Notes under the pieces: generated by a model
What the model saw: only the letters and a program-made list of their open reading frames with translations
What the model was told of the DNA's origin: nothing
Database searches by the model: none
In this document: positions 1 to 5,537 of the stretch, piece by piece
Layout of the letters: every line of letters begins with the position of its first letter
Position numbering within the stretch: the first letter of the stretch is position 1
Position numbers and translations under genes: made by a program
Assembly (NCBI GenBank): GCA_937898525.1
Contig: CALCBC010000129.1
Span: 1-5,537, forward strand
Origin: an uncultured Sphingomonadales bacterium
GTDB taxonomy: Bacteria; Pseudomonadota; Alphaproteobacteria; Sphingomonadales; Sphingomonadaceae
Direction: 5' to 3'
DNA length: 5,537 nt

Positions 1-20
1 CTCTCCTCCTCTCCTCCTCT
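1..20 (-). promoter_or_regulatory. Possible ribosome binding site of a divergent gene beyond the left edge
   Basis: The plus strand reads CTCTCCTC two and a half times with perfect 8-base period. On the minus strand this is a run of AGGAGG-like cores, the Shine-Dalgarno consensus. A gene read leftward whose start codon lies just outside the window would explain it. It could also be just a short simple repeat; the window edge prevents a decision. Confidence 0.35.
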
Positions 21-94
21 GACCCGTCTGATCGTTCCGACAGGGTCTCTCCACCTTTCGTTGCCTGTGGCAGCCGCGAAGGTTGGTCCGCCCA

Positions 95-104
95 AACGAT
101 CGTT
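95..104. promoter_or_regulatory. 10-bp palindrome AACGATCGTT, candidate operator
   Basis: The ten bases are a perfect inverted repeat. The symmetry does not extend outward: 94/105 and the next pairs do not match. The 8-base word GATCGTTC at 98-105, which covers its right half, occurs again at 30-37. Short AT-flanked palindromes upstream of efflux operons are often bound by dimeric repressors. A palindrome this short has a fair chance of arising randomly in 200 bases, so the call is tentative. Confidence 0.3.
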
Positions 105-199
105 CAATGGCCGGGGCAGAGCGTGTTCCCCATTCAGCAACTGGGTGCCCCGTCCGCGGCGCAAGCGAAGCACGCGGCGCCGGCCGGTCCCGCCTCGGT

Positions 200-205
200 G
201 AGGAG
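200..205 (+). promoter_or_regulatory. Ribosome binding site of the small lipoprotein gene
   Basis: GAGGAG lies 8 bases before the ATG at 214. It is close to consensus and supports this start for the first gene of the operon. Confidence 0.8.
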
Positions 206-213
206 TCTGGGTC

Positions 214-624
214 ATGAAACTGGACGTCTCGATACTTGTTGCCTGTGGCGCCGGGCTGGCGGCGTGCGCGCATCCGACCGAGACGCGCGAACAGTCGAGT
301 GCGGAGCGCGCGGAAGCGAACCTCGCGCAACTGCTCGAGGGCCGGGTCGCGGGGGAACCGCGGAGCTGCATCACGATCCTGAACGACCAGAACCTCAGGG
401 TGATCGACCGGACCGCCCTGGTCTACGACGCCGGGGCAATCATCTGGGTCTCGAGGCCGGCCAATCCCCGCGCGCTCGACCAGCGGAACATTCTCGTTAC
501 CGAACGTTTCGGGCGCGAGCTTTGCCGGCATGACGTGATCCGCACGCTCGACCGGCAGAACGGCACGGTCGCCGGCGTGGTGTTCCTCGGCGACTTCGTG
601 CCCTACCGGAAGCCGGCTCCGTGA
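214..624 (+). CDS. Small predicted lipoprotein of unknown function, first gene of the RND efflux operon
   Basis: A 136-residue protein with a short signal peptide ending in a lipobox, LAAC at residues 15-18, so it is probably lipidated at Cys18 and exported to the periplasmic side. The residue after the cysteine is Ala rather than Asp, compatible with sorting to the outer membrane. Residues 22-45 look helical and charged. The mature part (50-133) is a compact domain with Cys52 (CITI), Asp65, a second cysteine in LCRHD (102-107 region, Cys104) and a C-terminal LGDFVPYR (125-132). Cys52 and Cys104 could form a disulphide. The pattern resembles small sphingomonad lipoproteins and perhaps the DUF6491 group; this is from memory and unverified. 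Start is fixed by GAGGAG at good spacing. Its stop overlaps the adaptor start by 4 bases, so it is translated with the pump. Function is unknown; an accessory or envelope role is only inferred from context. Confidence 0.8.
   Translation: MKLDVSILVACGAGLAACAHPTETREQSSAERAEANLAQLLEGRVAGEPRSCITILNDQNLRVIDRTALVYDAGAIIWVSRPANPRALDQRNILVTERFGRELCRHDVIRTLDRQNGTVAGVVFLGDFVPYRKPAP
608..612 (+). promoter_or_regulatory. Ribosome binding site deciding the GTG start of the adaptor gene
   Basis: GGAAG lies 8 bases before GTG at 621, inside the end of the preceding gene. No ATG exists in this frame before the signal-peptide hydrophobic stretch, and the in-frame TTG codons at 630 and 663 lack a comparable upstream motif. 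Together with the GTGA stop-start overlap this favours GTG 621. Confidence 0.6.
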
Positions 625-1892
625 CACCGTTGCGGTCAGGCGGCGCCTGCCCGGGTCGGTCGTTGCCGGCCGTCGCCAAGCCGCATCGACAGCCGCTCTC
701 GGACCGCCTGCGGGCGTGGCACAGCCGGTCCCTCGCGCTGATCGCCGCGCTGGCGATCGCCGCCTGCGCGGACAACGAGGCCTCCTCTCCGGCCCCACCT
801 GCCGTCACGGTCGCCGAGCCGCTGATCCGGACGGTGCGCGACTGGGACGATTTCGTCGGCCGGTTCGAGGCAGTGCAGAGCGTCGAGGTACGGCCGCGGA
901 TGACCGGATACCTGCAGAGCGTCCATTTCACCGACGGCCAGTACGTCCGCGCCGGCCAGCCGCTGTTCACGATCGACCCGCGGCCCGCGCGCGCCGCGCT
1001 GGGACAGGCGCGCGCGCAGCTCGCCCGCGCCGAGGCGCTGCTGGCCAATGCGCGGACCGAGCTCGCCCGCTCGGAGACGCTCGCCGCCGCGCAGGCCGCG
1101 AGCCAGGAGGAAGTCGAGCAGCGCCGGGCCGCGGTCCGTGCAGGCATCGCCGAGGTCAACGCCGCACGCGCCAACGTGGAGGCGCAGCAGATCCAGGTCG
1201 GCTTCACCACGGTGCGAGCCCCGTTTTCCGGCCACGTCTCGGAGCGGCTGGTCGACGTTGGCAACAGCGTGGTCGCGGACCAGACCGTGCTCGCGCGCAT
1301 CGTCTCGGTCGATCCGATCCACTTCGCGTTCGAAGGCTCCGAGGCACTACTGCTCAAGTACCAGCGCCAGGGGCTCGCCGGTCCCGGCGCCGAGGTCCGT
1401 GTACGCCTGCAGGACGAGACCGCTTACGTTCACCCCGGCCGCGTCGACTACATGGACCCGATGGTCGATCCCGGGGCGGGCACGGTTCGCGGCCGAGCGG
1501 TGCTGCCGAACGCAGACGGGTTCCTGAAGCCGGGCATGGTGGGACGTCTCCAGCTTGCCGGTTCGGGCAACTACCGCGCACTGCTCGTCCCCGACGCGGC
1601 GATCGTCACCGATGCCTCGCGGCGACTGGTCTACATCGTGGACGGCGAGGGCACCGTGGTCTCCCGGGTCGTGGAGCTGGGGCCGCTGGTCGGCGACCTG
1701 CGCGTGATAGTACGCGGCGTTGCCGCGAAGGATCAGGTGATCATCTCCGGCGTGCAGCGCGCCCGCCCGGGCCGGAAGGTCCGGCCGAAGAAGGGCACTA
1801 TCAAGGCAACGACGGCGGCCGAGGCGCCCAGGCCGGCGGCGATCGCGCCGCGCGCCTCCTCCGCCGAGATCGTCGCGCCGGCGAAGACCTAG
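621..1892 (+). CDS. RND efflux pump periplasmic adaptor (membrane fusion) lipoprotein, MexE/AcrA type
   Basis: This 423-residue protein should bridge the inner-membrane RND transporter and the outer-membrane channel. It has an n-region of about 37 residues, a hydrophobic stretch (38-48) and a lipobox IAAC with the lipidated cysteine at 49. The first lipoyl half and barrel strand follow (about 62-122: VEVRPRMTGYL, then DGQYVRAGQPLFTIDPRP), then an alpha-hairpin (about 123-190), the second lipoyl half (TTVRAPFSGHV, 196-206), a beta-barrel (about 210-300) and a membrane-proximal domain (about 300-385). The hairpin tip holds Arg150, Leu154 and Ser161, spaced exactly like the RLS motif of AcrA that contacts TolC. 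The pattern WDDFVGRFEAV and the end region GLxxxLRVIVRGV are typical of the MexE group. A lysine/alanine/proline-rich tail follows 390. The transporter starts 3 bases after the stop. The start is a GTG overlapping the upstream stop; the long n-region leaves a small doubt about it. Confidence 0.93.
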   Translation: MTPLRSGGACPGRSLPAVAKPHRQPLSDRLRAWHSRSLALIAALAIAACADNEASSPAPPAVTVAEPLIRTVRDWDDFVGRFEAVQSVEVRPRMTGYLQSVHFTDGQYVRAGQPLFTIDPRPARAALGQARAQLARAEALLANARTELARSETLAAAQAASQEEVEQRRAAVRAGIAEVNAARANVEAQQIQVGFTTVRAPFSGHVSERLVDVGNSVVADQTVLARIVSVDPIHFAFEGSEALLLKYQRQGLAGPGAEVRVRLQDETAYVHPGRVDYMDPMVDPGAGTVRGRAVLPNADGFLKPGMVGRLQLAGSGNYRALLVPDAAIVTDASRRLVYIVDGEGTVVSRVVELGPLVGDLRVIVRGVAAKDQVIISGVQRARPGRKVRPKKGTIKATTAAEAPRPAAIAPRASSAEIVAPAKT

Positions 1893-1895
1893 GCG

Positions 1896-4800
1896 ATGAA
1901 CCTGTCGCGATTCTTCATTGATCGGCCGATCTTTGCCGCGGTCATCGCGATCGTCATCACACTGGTCGGCGCCTTCGCGTTCCCGCAGCTGCCGCTGTCG
2001 CAGTATCCCGAGATCGCGCCGCCGACGATCGTGATCCAGGCCTCCTATCCCGGCGCCTCGTCGGAGACGGTCGCCGAAACGGTGGCAACGCCGCTCGAGC
2101 AGGAAATCAACGGCGTCGAGGACATGCTCTACATCCAGAGCTCCTCGACGCAGGGCCTGGCTCAGATCACCGTTACTTTCGAGCCCGGCACCGACCTCGA
2201 TGCGGCGCAGGTCCTGGTGCAGAACCGGGTCCGCCTGGCCGAACCGCGCCTGCCCGAACAGGTGCGCCAGGTCGGCGTCACGGTGAACAAGCAGGCGACG
2301 GGCTTCCTGCTGATCGCCACGTTGACCGCGCAGGAAAGCTCGGGCCTCGATATCGACTACGTCGGCAACTACGCGCAGACGGTGGTCCGGGACCGGCTGC
2401 TGCGCTTGCCCGGCGTTGGCGACGTCACCGTGTTCGGCGGCGGCAACTACGCGATGCGCGTCTGGATCGACCCCGATCGCGCGGCGGGTCGGAATCTGAC
2501 TTCAACCGAGATCGTCGCCGCGCTGCGCAACCAGAACGTCCAGGTCGCGGGCGGCGCGCTCGGCCAGTCGCCGAACTCGGCCAGCCCGGCTTTCGAGATG
2601 CCGATCGACGTGCAGGGCCGCCTTGTCACCCCCGAGGAATTCGGCGACATCGTGCTCAAGTCCGATCCCGCGACCGGCGCGATCACCCGTCTGCGCGACG
2701 TTGCGCGGGTCGAGCTCGGCAACCAGGACTACGGCCTGCGCGCGTTCTACAATGGCGAGCGCAGCGTCGCGATCGCGGTCATCGAGCAACCGGGCGCGAA
2801 CGCACTCGACGCCGCCGAGCTGGTCGAGCGCGAGCTGGAGGCGCTCGCCGCCGAGTTTCCCACCGGACTGACCTACGCAACGCCATACAATCCGACCGAG
2901 TTCGTCGAGGCTTCGGTCGAAGCGGTGCAGGAGACGCTGGTCGAGGCGGTCTTGCTCGTCGTGATCGTCATCATGGTGTTCCTGCAGACATGGCGGGCGG
3001 CGATCATCCCGATCATCGCCATCCCCGTCGCACTGGTGGGCACCTTCGCGGTCCAGCTCGCGCTCGGCTTCTCGATCAACTCGCTGTCGCTGTTCGCGCT
3101 CGTCCTCGCGGTCGGCATCGTCGTCGACGACGCGATCGTGGTGGTCGAAGCGGTCGAGAAGCACGTGCGCGAAGGGCTCTCTCCGCGCGAGGCGGCCCAG
3201 CGTACGATGCGCGAGGTCTCGAGCGCGCTGGTCGCGATCGGCCTGGTGCTCGTCTCGGTGTTCGTGCCGACCGCACTGACACCCGGCATTCCCGGCATCT
3301 TCTACCGCCAGTTCGCGGTGACCATCGCCGCCGCGGCGGCGATCTCGCTGCTCGTCTCGCTGACGCTGTCGCCCGCGCTCGCCGCGTTGTTGCTCAAGCC
3401 GCATCAGGACGGCGACCACCACGCCGACCGCGGTCCGCGCTGGCTGCGTCCGCTGCGCCTCGGGGCGGACAAGTTCAACAGAGGCTTCGAGTGGCTGTCG
3501 GACCGCTACGGCCGTCTGACCGCGCGTACCGTGCGCATGGCCGCGATCATGCTGCTGATCTACGCGGGCCTTCTCGGCCTCACCGGCTGGCGCCTGGCCG
3601 CGACACCGACCGGGTTCATCCCCGAGCAGGACCAGGGCATCCTCATCGGGGTCATACAGATGCCGCCCGGCGCCTCGCTCGACCGCACCAACGCCGTGCT
3701 CGACGAGGTGTTCGCAGCCGCGATCGAGGAGGATGGCGTCCAGTCGGCGATCTACATCGCCGGCCTCGACGGCACCACGCGGGCGACCTTGTCCAACGCG
3801 GGTACGATCTTCGTGCGGCTGACCGACTGGTCGGAACGCGGGGACGATCTGACTGCCGAGGCGCTGGCTGCCCGGCTGACCGGCAAGTTCGCCGCGCTGA
3901 CCGACCAGGGCAACGTGTTCATGGTCTCGCCGCCTACCGTTCGCGGTCTCGGCAACGGCAGCGGCTTCGTGATGATGGTGCAGGACCGCAGCGGAAACGG
4001 CTACCGCGCACTCGAGCAGTCGGCGGGTCCGTTGACGGCCGCGGCAGCGGAGCGGGCCGACACGCTCAGCCAGGTCTATACGACCTACAACACCGGCACT
4101 CCGCGCGTGCACGCCGACGTCGACCGCGATCGGGCCGAGATGATGGGCGTCGAGCCGAACGATGTCTACGGCGCGCTCGGCACCTACATTGGTTCGACCT
4201 ACGTCAACGACTTCAACTTCATGGGGCGCACCTACCGTGTGACCGCTCAGGCCGAGGCCCATGCCCGCGACGACGTCACGGACATCGGCCGGCTCCAGGT
4301 TCGCTCCTCGACCGGGGCGATGGTTCCGCTGTCGGCCGTCGCCACCCTGCGCGACGATGCGGGGCCGGCGCGCGTGATCCGCTACAACCTGTTCCCGGCC
4401 TACGAACTGCAGGGCCAGGCCTCCGCCGGCATCTCTTCGGGGCAGGCGATCGAGGCCATGGAGGAGATCGCTGCCCGCGTCCTTCCGGAAGGGTTCGGCT
4501 ACGAATGGACCGGCATCGCCTTCCAGGAGAAGGCGGCGGGTAGCAGCTCCGCCCTCATCTTCGTCCTCGCGGTCGTGTTCGTGTTCCTGGTCCTCGCCGC
4601 GCAGTACGAATCGCTGACGCTGCCGCTGGCGGTGATCCTGATCGTGCCGATGTGCATCCTTGCCGCTCTTTTGGGCGTGAACCTGCGCGGGATGGACAAC
4701 AACATCCTGACCCAGGTCGGCCTCGTCGTGCTGATCGCGCTCGCGGCCAAGAACGCGATCCTCATCGTCGAGTTCGCCAAGCAGGGCGAGCAAGCCGGTA

Positions 4801-5114
4801 TGCGCCCCGTCGAGGCCGCAGTCGCCGCCGCGCGCGTGCGGCTGCGGCCGATCCTGATGACCAGCTTTGCCTTCATATTCGGCGTGCTCCCGCTCGCCAT
4901 CGCGACCGGGCCGGGCGCCGAGATGCGTCAGTCGCTCGGGACCGCAGTGGTCTTCGGCATGCTCGGCGTGACGATTTTCGGGCTGATCTTCGCCCCGGTG
5001 TTCTACGTCGCTACGCGCTCGTTCGGGCGCGCCCTGCGCTACTGCAGGCTGAGGGCGAGGCTGTCCCCGCGCACCGCGAACGACGCGTCGCGGACCGAGG
5101 AGGCCAAGGCATGA
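1896..5114 (+). CDS. RND multidrug efflux transporter, HAE-1 family, MexF-like
   Basis: A 1072-residue inner-membrane transporter that uses proton entry to expel hydrophobic or amphiphilic compounds from periplasm and membrane; length fits the family (about 1030-1070). The N-terminus MNLSRFFIDRPIFA is classic. Twelve membrane segments are readable: about 10-28, 347-364, 368-388, 396-419, 441-459, 473-499, 547-565, 885-903, 909-928, 939-960, 985-1004 and 1016-1038, with two large periplasmic loops between 1-2 and 7-8. The proton relay is intact: Asp411 and Asp412 (VVDDAIVVVE), Lys952 (AAKNAILIVEFAK), Arg982 and Thr989 (RLRPILMTS). Of the AcrB distal-pocket phenylalanines, equivalents of F136, F178 and F628 remain (Phe137, Phe180, Phe639), but positions matching F610, F615 and F617 are Ile619, Leu624 and Gly626. 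VRGLGNGSGF, YVNDFNFMGRTY and GMDNNILTQVGL point to the MexF branch. The TGA overlaps the next ATG. The substrate cannot be deduced. Confidence 0.96.
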   Translation: MNLSRFFIDRPIFAAVIAIVITLVGAFAFPQLPLSQYPEIAPPTIVIQASYPGASSETVAETVATPLEQEINGVEDMLYIQSSSTQGLAQITVTFEPGTDLDAAQVLVQNRVRLAEPRLPEQVRQVGVTVNKQATGFLLIATLTAQESSGLDIDYVGNYAQTVVRDRLLRLPGVGDVTVFGGGNYAMRVWIDPDRAAGRNLTSTEIVAALRNQNVQVAGGALGQSPNSASPAFEMPIDVQGRLVTPEEFGDIVLKSDPATGAITRLRDVARVELGNQDYGLRAFYNGERSVAIAVIEQPGANALDAAELVERELEALAAEFPTGLTYATPYNPTEFVEASVEAVQETLVEAVLLVVIVIMVFLQTWRAAIIPIIAIPVALVGTFAVQLALGFSINSLSLFALVLAVGIVVDDAIVVVEAVEKHVREGLSPREAAQRTMREVSSALVAIGLVLVSVFVPTALTPGIPGIFYRQFAVTIAAAAAISLLVSLTLSPALAALLLKPHQDGDHHADRGPRWLRPLRLGADKFNRGFEWLSDRYGRLTARTVRMAAIMLLIYAGLLGLTGWRLAATPTGFIPEQDQGILIGVIQMPPGASLDRTNAVLDEVFAAAIEEDGVQSAIYIAGLDGTTRATLSNAGTIFVRLTDWSERGDDLTAEALAARLTGKFAALTDQGNVFMVSPPTVRGLGNGSGFVMMVQDRSGNGYRALEQSAGPLTAAAAERADTLSQVYTTYNTGTPRVHADVDRDRAEMMGVEPNDVYGALGTYIGSTYVNDFNFMGRTYRVTAQAEAHARDDVTDIGRLQVRSSTGAMVPLSAVATLRDDAGPARVIRYNLFPAYELQGQASAGISSGQAIEAMEEIAARVLPEGFGYEWTGIAFQEKAAGSSSALIFVLAVVFVFLVLAAQYESLTLPLAVILIVPMCILAALLGVNLRGMDNNILTQVGLVVLIALAAKNAILIVEFAKQGEQAGMRPVEAAVAAARVRLRPILMTSFAFIFGVLPLAIATGPGAEMRQSLGTAVVFGMLGVTIFGLIFAPVFYVATRSFGRALRYCRLRARLSPRTANDASRTEEAKA
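5097..5103 (+). promoter_or_regulatory. Ribosome binding site of the outer-membrane factor gene
   Basis: GAGGAGG lies 7 bases before ATG 5111, inside the last codons of the transporter. It is the strongest Shine-Dalgarno match among the three internal genes and fixes the start, so the channel gene can be initiated independently as well as by coupling. Confidence 0.75.
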
Positions 5115-5537
5115 AGCGCCTCGTTCCCCTTCTGGCGGCTCCCGCCGCGCTCGCCGGCTGCACTGTGGTCGGACCCGACTATGCCCCCGAGTTGCCGCGG
5201 GCGACGGCGCAGGCCGCGCTTCATGCCTCGAACCAGGCGGCGTTCGTGCCCGATACGCCGCCCGCGGACTGGTGGCGGCTCTACGGCGACGAGCGGCTCG
5301 ACGGCCTCGTGGCCGAGGCGCTCGCTGCCAACGCCGATCTGCGCGTCGCCGCAGCCAACCTGGCCCGCGCCCGCGCGACGCTGCGCGAGGTCCGGGCAGG
5401 GCGATCGATCGGCACGAGCGTCTCGGCCGCCGCCAGCTACGGCCGCCAGTCGGGGGCGGCGCAGGGGCTCGACGGGAGCTTTCCCGACGGCGAGCTCTAC
5501 GACGCCGGGCTCGACGTCGGCTACCAGGTCGACCTGT
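5111..5537 (+). CDS. Outer-membrane factor lipoprotein of the RND pump (NodT/OprM type), 3' end cut off
   Basis: The first 142 residues of a TolC-like outer-membrane channel are present; the family usually runs to about 450-490, so roughly 30 percent is seen and the gene continues past the right edge. Residues 1-17 are a lipoprotein signal peptide with lipobox LAGC (Cys17), followed by TVVGPDYAPEL, the usual GCxxVGPDYxxP opening of the NodT family. Then comes DWWRLYGDERLDGLVAEAL (53-71) and a helix rich in Ala, Leu and Arg (NADLRVAAANLARARA, 74-89), the first long helix of the periplasmic barrel. The last visible residues, GYQVDL, match the strand that normally continues into DLFGR. The ATG overlaps the transporter stop (ATGA) and has a strong ribosome binding site, so it belongs to the same operon and should be the dedicated exit channel of this pump. 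No break is visible in the available part. Confidence 0.92.
   Translation, partial: MKRLVPLLAAPAALAGCTVVGPDYAPELPRATAQAALHASNQAAFVPDTPPADWWRLYGDERLDGLVAEALAANADLRVAAANLARARATLREVRAGRSIGTSVSAAASYGRQSGAAQGLDGSFPDGELYDAGLDVGYQVDL

Larger units (their letters stand above)
1..213. promoter_or_regulatory. Upstream, probably divergent, control region of the efflux operon
   Basis: No convincing gene lies here. The region precedes the first gene of the operon and should hold its promoter, but I could not pick out a -35/-10 pair with confidence. Visible elements are a purine-rich minus-strand stretch at 1-20, a 10-bp palindrome at 95-104, a partial copy of that word (GATCGTTC) at 30-37 that recurs at 98-105, and a small inverted repeat at 62-72 (TGCC-TGT-GGCA). 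The stretch around 94-108 is AT-richer than its surroundings. RND operons are commonly controlled by a neighbouring TetR, LysR or MarR-type regulator; none is encoded within the window, so it may lie to the left. Confidence 0.55.

Noticed and set aside
62..72. TGCC-TGT-GGCA hairpin as a possible terminator of an upstream gene
   Set aside because: The stem is only 4 bp and is not followed by a T run, so it does not resemble an intrinsic terminator.
60..249. 12-base direct repeat GTTGCCTGTGGC at 60-71 and 238-249
   Set aside because: A 12-base repeat is expected about once by chance in a window this long and GC-rich, and the second copy lies inside the signal-peptide coding part. No other sign of duplication.
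123..533. Open frame starting at GTG 123 upstream of and overlapping the small lipoprotein
   Set aside because: It has no ribosome binding site, its product is Arg-rich, and the frame that wins has a GAGGAG site, a lipobox and a stop overlapping the next gene.
497..1357. Long minus-strand open frames across the adaptor gene (also 636-1322)
   Set aside because: They have Ala/Arg/Ser-rich low-complexity products typical of GC-rich shadows and lie opposite a clearly recognised adaptor.
716..1921. Long plus-strand open frames in the second frame (716-1921 and 2990-4543)
   Set aside because: The products are dominated by Arg, Gly, Ala and Pro with no recognisable fold, and they overlap genes with full family motifs.
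2502..4793. A 763-codon open frame on the minus strand inside the transporter gene
   Set aside because: It is exactly codon-aligned with the plus gene, so a stop would need TTA, CTA or TCA codons on the plus strand, which are rare in a GC-rich gene. The product is a monotonous Arg/Asp/Glu/His/Gln-rich chain with no domain, and the plus-strand product is unmistakable.
1896..5114. Transporter as a heavy-metal exporter (HME type) rather than a drug exporter
   Set aside because: Segment 4 carries the Asp-Asp pair (VVDDAIVVVE) and other HAE-1 signatures, and the adaptor is MexE/AcrA-like; the charged pattern of CusA/CzcA-type proteins is not seen.

Overview
This is a high-GC window (roughly two thirds G+C by eye) that looks like the chromosome of an alphaproteobacterium, most likely a sphingomonad (Sphingomonadales). 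That placement rests on base composition, on protein style and on the small lipoprotein at the left, whose C-terminus (LGDFVPYR) resembles small sphingomonad proteins as I remember them. It is an inference, since no taxonomic marker is present.

Layout: positions 1-213 are non-coding and look like an upstream, possibly divergent, regulatory region. The left edge is a polypurine stretch on the minus strand that resembles a strong ribosome binding site for a gene lying just outside the window. A 10-bp perfect palindrome sits at 95-104. Then four tightly packed plus-strand genes follow: a small predicted lipoprotein of unknown function (214-624), an RND periplasmic adaptor lipoprotein (621-1892), an RND inner-membrane multidrug transporter of the HAE-1 family (1896-5114), and the start of an outer-membrane factor lipoprotein of the NodT/OprM type (5111 to the right edge, cut off). 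Junctions are a 4-base GTGA overlap, a 3-base gap and a 4-base ATGA overlap, so the four genes are almost certainly one operon with coupled translation.

Together the last three genes encode a complete tripartite efflux pump: a proton-driven transporter, an adaptor whose hairpin carries the motif for docking to a TolC-like channel, and the outer-membrane channel itself. The closest well-known relatives by sequence style are MexE-MexF-OprN of Pseudomonas. All proton-relay residues of the transporter can be seen. The pump itself is ordinary. The least explained elements are the small lipoprotein translated in coupling with it, the altered switch-loop region of the transporter, and the control region at the left. 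I found no RNA gene, mobile element, CRISPR array or clear terminator, and no evidence for a wholly new system.
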